From Deltaproteobacteria bacterium UBA5799 (GTDB lineage: Bacteria > Desulfobacterota > GWC2-55-46): a DNA stretch of 25,231 nt. The notes below the pieces were generated by a model. That model had not been told where the DNA came from, searched no databases, and saw nothing but the letters and a program-made list of their open reading frames with translations. Of the stretch, positions 15,664 through 21,611 are shown one piece after another (positions within the stretch are counted from its first letter, which is position 1; the number at the start of each line of letters is the position of its first letter). The position numbers were made by a program, and so were the translations under genes. The stretch is from positions 1 to 25,231 of the forward strand of contig DIDN01000093.1 in the NCBI GenBank assembly GCA_002418185.1, read 5' to 3'.

Positions 15664-15704
15664 GTCATTCTGAGGGGAGCGGAGCGACCGATAATCTCGC
15701 ATTC
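15664..15704. repeat. single-arm dispersed repeat of GTCATTCTGAG type
   Basis: The stretch starts GTCATTCTGAGG, has the GAGCGGAGCGACC block and ends AATCTCGCATT. It resembles the widespread intergenic GTCATTCTGAG..GCGAAGCGA..AATCT repeats. It is only one arm and directly precedes the long palindrome remnant at 15708. It has no coding potential I would support. Confidence 0.5.
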
Positions 15705-15707
15705 AAG

Positions 15708-15907
15708 TATGCTGCGCTCGCCTTACCTCCAGGGTTTGTTGAAGATACAAAAACCTCTCTGTTTTGTCTTTCAGATAAACCCAGGCATCAGTCGGAGCGG
15801 ACATAGGGGTGGTGGAGGGGCGGACAAGCGCTGGGCAGCAGGGCCGAGCCCGGAGGATGGAGGCGGAAAGAGAGCGAAACCTTCTGCCGAAAAGCGCGGT
15901 AGCGCAC
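15708..15907. repeat. long palindromic element, copy A (left arm missing)
   Basis: It matches 19958-20181 from the block ATGCTGCGCTCGCCTTACC onward: the central stem (GGGTTT..AAACCC), then CATAGGGGTGG, GGGCCGAGCCCGGAGGA, GAGGCGGAAAGAGAGCG and the terminal GCGCGGTAGCGC hairpin. Relative to copy B it lacks the outer left arm and about 23 bases within the right arm. The 348-base gap 15605-15952 contains this copy, a weak terminator and a single-arm repeat, and no gene. Confidence 0.82.
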
Positions 15908-15952
15908 AAGAGGTGCATTGCACAGCTGGATGCAAGCGCAGGACCCAGCCAG

Positions 15953-16429
15953 TTACACCGGCTCGACCCTCAATATCTCCGGCGCGGATTTCCTCACCTG
16001 CACCTCGACCCCCGACTTGAGGGTCATTGCCGCGGATGGGCAGCCCCCGCAGGCCCCGGTAAGCCGCACCTTTACCACCATCTCGGCCTCGTCTATCTCG
16101 ACAAGCTCGACGTCGCCGCCGTCCGCCTGCAGGTGCGGCCTGACCTTGTCGAGCCCGGCAACGACCTTTTTCCTGAGCTCCTCGCCGGTCGCCCCGGGAA
16201 GCCTGGTTTTCGTTATGTTAACCACCCATTCGGGGCCGTCGGAGACGCACTCCCATTCGAACTTTTCGGCGTACTCGGATTCGAGCATGTAGCGGATTGC
16301 CCTCGGGTCGTAGTCGTTCACTACCTGCAGGACCTTTCCGGCCTCAAGCCCCTCCCAACCGTCGAATAGCATGGGGTGGCGCTCGTGCACCGGCGCGCCC
16401 CTCAGGTCAAGCCTGACTGGTTCGTCCAC
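15953..16429 (-). CDS. DUF2249-Nfu fusion protein (Fe-S scaffold/carrier-like)
   Basis: 158 residues from a GTG start with AGGAGG five bases upstream. Residues 1-72 (RLDLRGAPVHERHPMLFDGW, VVNDYDPRAIRYMLE, FEWE, GPEWVVNI) match DUF2249, a TusA-like small domain often linked with hemerythrin or denitrification proteins. Residues about 82-158 are a NifU C-terminal (Nfu) domain: VRPHLQADGGDVELVEI and the cluster-binding C127-G-G-C130. Nfu dimers carry a [4Fe-4S] cluster to apo-proteins. The fusion suggests that DUF2249 provides a docking or sulfur-handling part, which is inference. It stands alone, with repeats on both flanks. Confidence 0.88.
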   Translation of the reverse strand: MDEPVRLDLRGAPVHERHPMLFDGWEGLEAGKVLQVVNDYDPRAIRYMLESEYAEKFEWECVSDGPEWVVNITKTRLPGATGEELRKKVVAGLDKVRPHLQADGGDVELVEIDEAEMVVKVRLTGACGGCPSAAMTLKSGVEVQVRKSAPEILRVEPV

Positions 16430-16505
16430 GGTATCCTCCTTCCCGGACTACAATATACAATATTTCGGCGGGGCGGTCACTGACAATCGGCTGGTGACAT
16501 AAGCT

Positions 16506-16589
16506 GTCGTTGCGGGCGTAGCGAAGCAATCTCATCTTCAGGTAAAATCACCATGAGATTGCTTCGGAGCTAAAGCTCCGCGCAATGAC
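16506..16589. repeat. paired inverted repeat with nested palindrome
   Basis: Left arm GTCGTTGCG..TAGCGAAGCAATCTCAT (16506-16535) mirrors right arm ATGAGATTGCTTCG..GCGCAATGAC (16553-16589) around a 17-base spacer. The right arm contains a perfect nested palindrome, CGGAGCT-AA-AGCTCCG (16565-16580). The pattern is of the widespread GTCATTGCGA..GAAGCAATCTC intergenic repeat type. It fills most of the 189-base gap between the Nfu and HD-GYP genes, both on minus. Confidence 0.8.
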
Positions 16590-16618
16590 CGCGGAAGGAG
16601 ATAATTCGGTGTTTTACG

Positions 16619-17875
16619 TCAGTTGGCGCAGAGCGCAGGGATGCGGCAGCTGAATTCCTCGGGCCGTTTGGAGCCGACGACCCATCTCCCGGCGTCCTCC
16701 TTGAGGTCGGCCTCAAGCGGCTCGGGAAAAGGCTTGCCCTCCATGTCGGCTATGAGGAGCACCATGGGCTGGAGCGGGTGCGAGTGGTTGATCATCCTGA
16801 CGATCGCGGCCTCGCCGGTATTGAGCTCCACGCAAGTCCCGATGGGGTAGACCCCCAGGCATTTTATGAGCCTCTCGACCAGCTCCGGTTCGAATAGCGA
16901 GCCCCGTGAATGGTAGAGCCTCTTGAGCGCGTCCTCCGGGCGCATGCCCTTCTGGTAGACCCTGTTGCTCGTCATCGCGTCGTAGACGTCGGCTATTCCG
17001 GCTATCCTCGCGTTGAGGTGTATGGCGCTCCCAGAAAGCTGCATGTGGTAGCCGCTCCCGTCGAAACGCTCGTGGTGCTCGATGACCACCGTCATCGCGG
17101 GCTCTTTTACGCACTTCATCCCGGCGAGCACTTCCTTTCCGAGCTCCGTGTGCTTTTTCATCACCCTGAACTCGCCTTCGCTCAGGCGGCCCGGCTTGTT
17201 GAGGAGGTCTCCCGGCACGAGCATCTTGCCTATGTCGTGCAGTATGGCCCCGAGGCCGAGCTGCTCGAGGTCGTCCTTTTCAAGGCCCATGTGCCTGCCG
17301 ACGGCCAGCGAGAGTATGCAAACGTTCACGGAATGCGCAAAGGTGTAATCGTCGAAGCTCTTAAGGCGAGCAAGGCTCGTCAGCGCGTCCTGGTTCCTCA
17401 TTACCGAGTCGACCATGCGGCCGACCGTATCGAGGACCTTTTCCGAGTCTATCCTCTTCCCGGTCCTCGCGTTCTGGAGGAAGTGCCGCACCACCTGCTC
17501 GGCGTCATGCCGGATGCCCTCCGCTTCCGAAAGCTCTTTCTTGAACTCGCGGTATGGGTCTGAACGGCCGGTTTTTCCGCTTTCCGGTCCCCCGGCCCCC
17601 CCGGCAGCAGCCGGGGCGAGCGCATCTTTTTCCGGGTAGAAAGGCGCAGGCACTGCCCCGGCATCGGCCCCGTCCATTGCGGTCGCACGGGTCGAGGGCT
17701 CTTCGTTCAGTGAAATGTAGACGTGGGCGTATCCCCTGGCCGACATCCTTGCCAGGTCGTCGTCCGAGCGTACCAGGATGTCATTTACGAGGAAAACCGG
17801 GCTCATGCCGCGTTTCTCGACGCCGCATACGTACATGCCTTTTTCGAGTTCAGACAATTTTATCTTTTTCATCAT
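16619..17875 (-). CDS. HD-GYP domain protein (predicted c-di-GMP phosphodiesterase) with DUF3391
   Basis: 418 residues. The N-terminus (KIKLSELEKGMYVC, FLVNDILVRSDDDL, GYAHVYI) is a DUF3391 domain; residues about 60-105 are an Ala/Pro/Gly-rich linker. The HD-GYP core follows: H181, the HD pair H213-D214 with K217 (ILHDIGKMLVP), HH at 267-268, and DGSGYH at 272-277. The canonical GYP third residue is His here (GYH). The tail forms a C-terminal extension (GVYPIGTCVELNTGEAAIV) usual for this group. HD-GYP enzymes linearise cyclic di-GMP to pGpG or GMP. No membrane segment or receiver domain is visible, so it is cytoplasmic. The Shine-Dalgarno is weak. Confidence 0.93.
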   Translation of the reverse strand: MMKKIKLSELEKGMYVCGVEKRGMSPVFLVNDILVRSDDDLARMSARGYAHVYISLNEEPSTRATAMDGADAGAVPAPFYPEKDALAPAAAGGAGGPESGKTGRSDPYREFKKELSEAEGIRHDAEQVVRHFLQNARTGKRIDSEKVLDTVGRMVDSVMRNQDALTSLARLKSFDDYTFAHSVNVCILSLAVGRHMGLEKDDLEQLGLGAILHDIGKMLVPGDLLNKPGRLSEGEFRVMKKHTELGKEVLAGMKCVKEPAMTVVIEHHERFDGSGYHMQLSGSAIHLNARIAGIADVYDAMTSNRVYQKGMRPEDALKRLYHSRGSLFEPELVERLIKCLGVYPIGTCVELNTGEAAIVRMINHSHPLQPMVLLIADMEGKPFPEPLEADLKEDAGRWVVGSKRPEEFSCRIPALCAN

Positions 17876-17956
17876 CTATTTAGACCATCCGGAGGGCGAT
17901 ATAATCCACTCAGATTATCGGAAGCCGGGAGGAAAACTTTAGCCCCTTATGGCGGA

Positions 17957-17984
17957 TTGACACGGCCCGGAACGGGGTTATACT
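17957..17984 (+). promoter_or_regulatory. sigma70 promoter for the DUF1540 gene
   Basis: TTGACA (17957-17962), a 16-base spacer, then TATACT (17979-17984). It gives a leader of about 50 bases that ends in AAGGGGGG five bases before the ATG. It resembles the rpoZ promoter in having a perfect -35. Confidence 0.78.
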
Positions 17985-18043
17985 CAGATTCACGGGGGGA
18001 CAGGGCGGCCAGGTTCCAGGCATGATAATCAAGGGGGGTACAA

Positions 18044-18334
18044 ATGGCCATAACCATGCCTAAGATAATGAGCTGTACGGTGCTCGAATGCGCATACAAC
18101 ACCAACAGTGAATGCCACACGATGGCAATCACCGTCGGCGACGGCGGCCATGCCACATGCGACACCTTTTACAGGGCACCGACAAAGGGCGGGGCGGACA
18201 TCGTCGGCGGCGTCGGGGCATGCAGGGCGTACGAATGCAATTACAACAAGTCCTATGAGTGCACCGCTCCGGGCATAAATGTAGCCCACCACAGCGAGCA
18301 CGCGGACTGCAAGACCTTCTCCCCCAGGGGCTGA
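18044..18334 (+). CDS. tandem DUF1540 Cys-rich protein
   Basis: 96 residues made of two DUF1540 units. Unit one has C11, C16, C24 and C39 (C-x4-C-x7-C-x14-C); unit two has C60, C65, C73 and C89 (C-x4-C-x7-C-x15-C). Both share the pattern C..(E)C.YN....EC....I.V......CDTF/CKTF. This shows an internal duplication. Four-Cys sets suggest two metal or Fe-S sites, or disulfides; no signal peptide is visible, so metal binding in the cytoplasm is more likely. The gene is monocistronic, with its own promoter and terminator, and probably well expressed. Function is unknown for the family. Confidence 0.88.
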   Translation: MAITMPKIMSCTVLECAYNTNSECHTMAITVGDGGHATCDTFYRAPTKGGADIVGGVGACRAYECNYNKSYECTAPGINVAHHSEHADCKTFSPRG

Positions 18335-18396
18335 GCCGGTTTCAAGGCGTCCTTAAGGTGCTGGAGGGCTTATCCGCCCTTCAGGCGCCGTCTGCC

Positions 18397-18416
18397 CGGG
18401 CGTCCGCCCGTTTTTT
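18397..18416 (+). terminator. rho-independent terminator after the DUF1540 gene
   Basis: CGGGC and GCCCG close a four-base loop GTCC, followed directly by six T (18411-18416). It lies about 60 bases after the stop. A second short stem (AGGGC/GCCCT) precedes it. Confidence 0.8.
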
Positions 18417-18474
18417 ACACTCCTTGCCATGTGCTTCCGGTCCGGACCGCCTTTCCTGCCAGCGTCTCCGGCTA

Positions 18475-18503
18475 TTGAAAAACAGGCTCCCGTGTAATAG
18501 ACT
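18475..18503 (+). promoter_or_regulatory. promoter predicting a leaderless or near-leaderless transcript
   Basis: TTGAAA (18475-18480), exactly 17 bases, then TAGACT (18498-18503). The ATG of the SAM hydrolase is at 18513, nine bases past the -10 box, so transcription should begin at or just before the start codon. No Shine-Dalgarno is present. Confidence 0.5.
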
Positions 18504-18512
18504 ATCCCCGCA

Positions 18513-19301
18513 ATGGAACGGATAATCACGCTTACTACCGATTTTGGGCTCAGGGACCCCTATCAGGGCGCCATGAAAGGGGCAATACTGTCCGTAAACC
18601 CTGGAGTCCGGATCGTCGACATAACCCATCTTGTCCGGCCCGGGGACGTACTCGAAGGCGCGTTCGTGCTGCTTGGCGCATCCCGCTATTTCCCTGAAAA
18701 GACCATCCATGTGGCTGTCGTTGACCCAGGTGTCGGAGGCGAGAGGAAGCCGATACTGGTCGAGACCAGGAGGTTCTTCTATATCGGCCCTGACAACGGG
18801 CTTTTGAGCCCGTCGGTCCGCGAGGACGGCATAGTGAGGGCATTCGAGCTTACGAACAGGGATTTTTTCAGGGACGAGGTCGCGGGCACCTTTCACGGAA
18901 GGGACATTTTCGGCCCGGTCGCCGCCAGCCTGGGCCTCGGCGCGGAGCCCGGAGAGATGGGCCAGGCGCTTGAGAAGATACTGGCGCTCGACCTGCCCAG
19001 GACCCTGCCCGAGGCAGGCGGCTTAAGGGGCGAGGTCGTCTATATAGACACTTTCGGGAACCTCATAACGAACATCCGGCGCGAGGAGGTGTCGGCCCTG
19101 GACGGCGCGGCACTGGAGGTGACCGTCAGGAACGCCGCGCTCACCGGCATCAAAAAGACCTACGGCATGGTCGAGAAAGGCTCTCCTGCCGCGCTCATCG
19201 GGAGCACCGGGTATCTCGAGGTCGCTGTCAATTGCGGAAACGCCGCCGAGGCCCTTGGGGCGCGCGTGGGCGACAGCGTATCCGTGAGACCCTTGAAATA
19301 G
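18513..19301 (+). CDS. S-adenosyl-L-methionine hydrolase (adenosine-forming), DUF62 family
   Basis: 262 residues. TLTTDFGLRDPYQGAMKG opens the family fold; VAVVDPGVGGERKP supplies D71 and R78, and GTFHGRD supplies H128. These match the Asp-Arg-His set reported for DUF62 SAM hydrolases, which use water to split SAM into adenosine and methionine. IGPDNGLLSP and the C-terminal domain (YIDTFGNLITNI, then GKKTYG-like KKTYGMVEKGSPAALIGSTGYLEVAVN) complete it. Halogenase relatives (SalL, FlA) share the fold, but the water-handling triad favours the hydrolase. The next gene, dtd, starts on the base after its stop, so the two are coupled. Confidence 0.93.
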   Translation: MERIITLTTDFGLRDPYQGAMKGAILSVNPGVRIVDITHLVRPGDVLEGAFVLLGASRYFPEKTIHVAVVDPGVGGERKPILVETRRFFYIGPDNGLLSPSVREDGIVRAFELTNRDFFRDEVAGTFHGRDIFGPVAASLGLGAEPGEMGQALEKILALDLPRTLPEAGGLRGEVVYIDTFGNLITNIRREEVSALDGAALEVTVRNAALTGIKKTYGMVEKGSPAALIGSTGYLEVAVNCGNAAEALGARVGDSVSVRPLK

Positions 19302-19748
19302 ATGAGGGCCGTGGTTCAGAGGGTGTCGTCCGCGTCCGTATCAGTATCCGGCGAGATGAGGGGTGCTATTTCAACCGGGCTCCTCGTGTTCGTGGGCGTC
19401 GAGAAAGGGGACGGCCCGGAGGACCTGGAGTACATGGCTTCGAAGATAACCGGCCTGAGGGTCTTCGAGGACCGCGAGGGCAGGATGAACCTCGACGTAA
19501 AAGAGGCTGGCGGCGCGCTCCTGGTCGTCTCGCAGTTCACGCTCCTCGGGGACTGCCGGAAAGGCAGGAGGCCTTCCTTCGACAGGGCCGAGGAGACCCA
19601 AAAGGCAAGGGAGATGTACGGGACTCTCGTTGAGAAGCTCGGCGAGTCGGTCCGGGTGGAGACGGGCGAGTTCCAGGCGCACATGGAAGTGGAATCGACA
19701 AACGACGGGCCGGTCACGCTCATGCTCGACAGCAGGAAAGGTTTTTAG
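19302..19748 (+). CDS. dtd: D-aminoacyl-tRNA deacylase
   Basis: 148 residues, the usual length. MRAVVQRVSSASVSV opens the fold. The S77-Q78-F79-T80 motif in SQFTLLGDCRKGRRPSF and the cis-proline motif N134-D-G-P-V-T139 are the two active-site hallmarks. The enzyme hydrolyses D-amino acids, and glycine on tRNA-Ala, off tRNA as a proofreading step. The start codon abuts the SAM hydrolase stop, so translation depends on that gene; there is no Shine-Dalgarno of its own. Confidence 0.96.
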   Translation: MRAVVQRVSSASVSVSGEMRGAISTGLLVFVGVEKGDGPEDLEYMASKITGLRVFEDREGRMNLDVKEAGGALLVVSQFTLLGDCRKGRRPSFDRAEETQKAREMYGTLVEKLGESVRVETGEFQAHMEVESTNDGPVTLMLDSRKGF

Positions 19749-19769
19749 TCTGCTGCTATAACCTTTTTT
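19737..19769 (+). terminator. possible terminator overlapping the dtd stop
   Basis: AAAGGTT and AACCTTT arms with a 16-base loop are followed by TTT. The first arm lies within the last dtd codons. The stem is AT-rich and the loop long, so strength is uncertain. Confidence 0.4.
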
Positions 19770-19809
19770 GCAACTTCGATTTCCTATCGGGGATATGCTT
19801 CCATTAATT

Positions 19810-20181
19810 CCGCGCGTCCGCGCGGTTTGAGGGCAAGGCTCGCTTGCTTGCTGCCTCCCCCACCCCGTGAACGGGCCCCTTAAGTCGCGGAGTTTACCCT
19901 GAGCGAAGCGAAGGGCCTCGTCCTGACTACCCCGGCCCGTTTACGCTCCTCCTCTCTTATGCTACGCTCGCCTTACCCTCCGGGTTTGTTGAAATACGAA
20001 AATCTCTTTTGTTTTTCAGAATAACCCGGGCATAAGGCGGAGCGAACATAGGGGTGGGGGAAGGGCGGGCGAGGCGGGGTAGCAGGAGCGAGGCCAAAAG
20101 CCGAGCGACTTAAGGGCCGAGCCCGGAGGAAGGAGGCGGAAAGAGAGCGTAGCCTTATGCCGAAAAGCGCGGCAGCGCGCC
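19810..20181. repeat. long palindromic element, copy B (complete, about 372 bp)
   Basis: The element begins with hairpin CCGCGC-GTCC-GCGCGG (19810-19825) and ends with GCGCGGCAGCGCGC. Between them, blocks on the left recur on the right in inverted complement and mirrored order: AAGGCT.CGCT, GGCCC(C)TTAAGTCGC, CTACCCCG and CGCTC.GCCTTA. The centre is CCGGGTT (19980-19986) pairing with AACCCGG (20023-20029) around an AT-rich loop. Copies A and C share these blocks nearly base for base. It fills the 513-base gap between dtd and yjbQ; no ORF in it is credible. Confidence 0.88.
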
Positions 20182-20225
20182 AAAAGGCCTTTGCAAGTCC
20201 GCTCAGATGGTCTTAAGCCCCCGGT

Positions 20226-20254
20226 TTGACAGCCCTGCCTTAAGGTGCTATCTT
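20226..20254 (+). promoter_or_regulatory. near-consensus promoter predicting a leaderless yjbQ transcript
   Basis: TTGACA (20226-20231), exactly 17 bases, then TATCTT (20249-20254). The yjbQ ATG is at 20262, seven bases past the -10 box, so the first transcribed base would be at or beside the A of ATG. The upstream bases are TCCCCCC, with no Shine-Dalgarno. Confidence 0.62.
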
Positions 20255-20261
20255 TCCCCCC

Positions 20262-20681
20262 ATGACCTTCTCCGCCAATATCGACATAAGTTCGAGGGGC
20301 TTCGCCGACATAATCGACAGCACTTCCAGGGTGAAGGCCGCGATAAGCGAATCGGGCTTGAGGGACGGGCTCGTATCCGTATTCGTCGTCGGCTCTACCG
20401 CCTCGGTCACCACGATAGAATACGAGGAAGGCGTCATAGAGGACTTGAAGGACGCCATAGAACGCATGGCGCCGACGGGCATCCCGTACAGGCACGACAG
20501 CCGGTGGGGCGACGGCAACGGCTTCGCCCACGTGCGCGCGGCCCTCCTCAAGCCCGGCATAACGGTACCCGTCATGGGCGGCTCGATGGCCCTCGGGACC
20601 TGGCAGCAGGTGGTGCTCATAGACTTCGACAACAGGCCGAGGAAGCGCAGGGTGGCCGTGCAGGCGGTGGGCGACAGATGA
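20262..20681 (+). CDS. yjbQ: YjbQ family protein (secondary thiamine-phosphate synthase-like)
   Basis: 139 residues, the typical length of UPF0047/YjbQ. VGSTASVTTIEYEEG (E53, E55, E56), H78, the DGNG motif (84-87) followed by H90 and R92, LGTWQQ (111-116) and DFDNRPR (121-127) are all conserved. YjbQ proteins have a compact beta-fold trimer, and weak thiamine-phosphate synthase activity has been reported for some. The physiological role is unsettled. Its last bases overlap the start of the PfkB kinase gene (ATGA), so the two are coupled. Confidence 0.94.
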   Translation: MTFSANIDISSRGFADIIDSTSRVKAAISESGLRDGLVSVFVVGSTASVTTIEYEEGVIEDLKDAIERMAPTGIPYRHDSRWGDGNGFAHVRAALLKPGITVPVMGGSMALGTWQQVVLIDFDNRPRKRRVAVQAVGDR

Positions 20682-21568
20682 AGGTGGTCGGTCTCGGGCA
20701 GTGCTCGCTCGATTATATAACGCTACTCGACGGGTTCCCGCAGGAGGACGCGAAAAAAGAGGTCGTCGACTTCACGGTCCAGGGCGGCGGCCCGGTAGCA
20801 ACGGCCCTCGTGACCCTGAGCCGTCTCGGCGTAAATAGCGCGATAGTGGGCAGGGTATCGGACGACCCTGCCGGAGACGAGATAAGGCGGGGGCTCAAGG
20901 CCGAGGGCGTGGGCGTTAAGGGCCTCCTTGCCAGGCCCGGCGGCAGGTCGCAGCAGGCGGTCGTCCTGGTGAACAGGAAGGCGGGCTCAAGGACCATATG
21001 CTGGCAAAGGCCTACCGTCGAGCCCCTTTCGCCGCGCGAAGTAGACCCCGTGTTTTTCAAGGGAGCGAGGTTCATCCTGCTCGACGGCCTGATGATGGAG
21101 GCCTCGTACAAGGCGGCGGAGCACGCGGCCCGGCTCGGCATCCCGGTCATGCTCGACGCCGGGAGCATGAGGCCGGGCATGCTCAAGCTCGCCTCCATGT
21201 CCGATTATCTGGTCTGCTCCGACCGGTTCGTCTCGGACCTTAAGCTCAGCATAAAGGAGGCCTTCAAGAAGCTCCGGACCGGCAGGACCAGGGCCGTAAC
21301 CGTCACGGTGGGCGACAAGGGCAGCTTCACCTTTTACGAGGGAAAGGTCTACCTTCAGAAGGCCTTCAAGGTGAAGGCGGTGGACACCACCGGCGCCGGC
21401 GACGTCTTCCACGGCGCCTACGCGTACGGCGTCATCCAGGGCTGGGACATCAAGAGGACCGTCGAGTTCGCCTCCGCCGTTGCGGCAATGAAGTGCAGGG
21501 AACTCGGCGGCAGGGCCGGGATACCGACGCTCACAGAGGCGCTGAGGTTCATCAGGGGAACGAAATAA
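20678..21568 (+). CDS. PfkB/ribokinase-family carbohydrate kinase
   Basis: 296 residues from ATG 20678, in a 4-base ATGA overlap with yjbQ. The long frame upstream to 20207 is shadow sequence and is not used. MKVVGLGQCSLDYI opens the fold, GGG at 36-38 (VQGGGPVATALVTLSRLG) is the substrate-side motif, and VDTTGAGDVFHGAYAYG carries the catalytic base D242. Such kinases phosphorylate sugars, nucleosides or vitamin precursors. The substrate is not resolvable. Tight coupling to YjbQ makes a role in pyrimidine/thiamine salvage or in removing a damaged metabolite thinkable, but that is inference. A strong hairpin follows the stop at once. Confidence 0.9.
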   Translation: MKVVGLGQCSLDYITLLDGFPQEDAKKEVVDFTVQGGGPVATALVTLSRLGVNSAIVGRVSDDPAGDEIRRGLKAEGVGVKGLLARPGGRSQQAVVLVNRKAGSRTICWQRPTVEPLSPREVDPVFFKGARFILLDGLMMEASYKAAEHAARLGIPVMLDAGSMRPGMLKLASMSDYLVCSDRFVSDLKLSIKEAFKKLRTGRTRAVTVTVGDKGSFTFYEGKVYLQKAFKVKAVDTTGAGDVFHGAYAYGVIQGWDIKRTVEFASAVAAMKCRELGGRAGIPTLTEALRFIRGTK

Positions 21569-21598
21569 AGCAAGGGGCGGTCTCCCGCCCCTTGCTTT
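21567..21598. terminator. bidirectional terminator between convergent genes
   Basis: A perfect 14-bp stem (AAAGCAAGGGGCGG with its complement) closes loop TCTC. The left arm includes the PfkB stop. On the minus strand the stem runs into TTTATTTC, so it serves the cytochrome genes best; on plus the tail has few T. Confidence 0.85.
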
Positions 21599-21611
21599 GG
21601 CTAATCAAGAA

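Noticed and set aside
15809..16369. 186-residue plus-strand frame across copy A and the Nfu gene
   Set aside because: It crosses a repeat and runs antisense to the DUF2249-Nfu gene, and it lacks any motif.
15708..20181. Palindrome copies A and B as a CRISPR array or composite transposon
   Set aside because: There are no regular spacers, no cas genes and no transposase. The copies flank ordinary, unrelated genes, and copy A is truncated.
20016..20531. Minus-strand frame covering copy B and yjbQ
   Set aside because: It combines repeat sequence with the shadow of yjbQ, so it is not a protein gene.
20207..20677. N-terminal extension of the PfkB frame
   Set aside because: The extra residues are shadow sequence of yjbQ. 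The ribokinase fold begins at ATG 20678 with an ATGA overlap.
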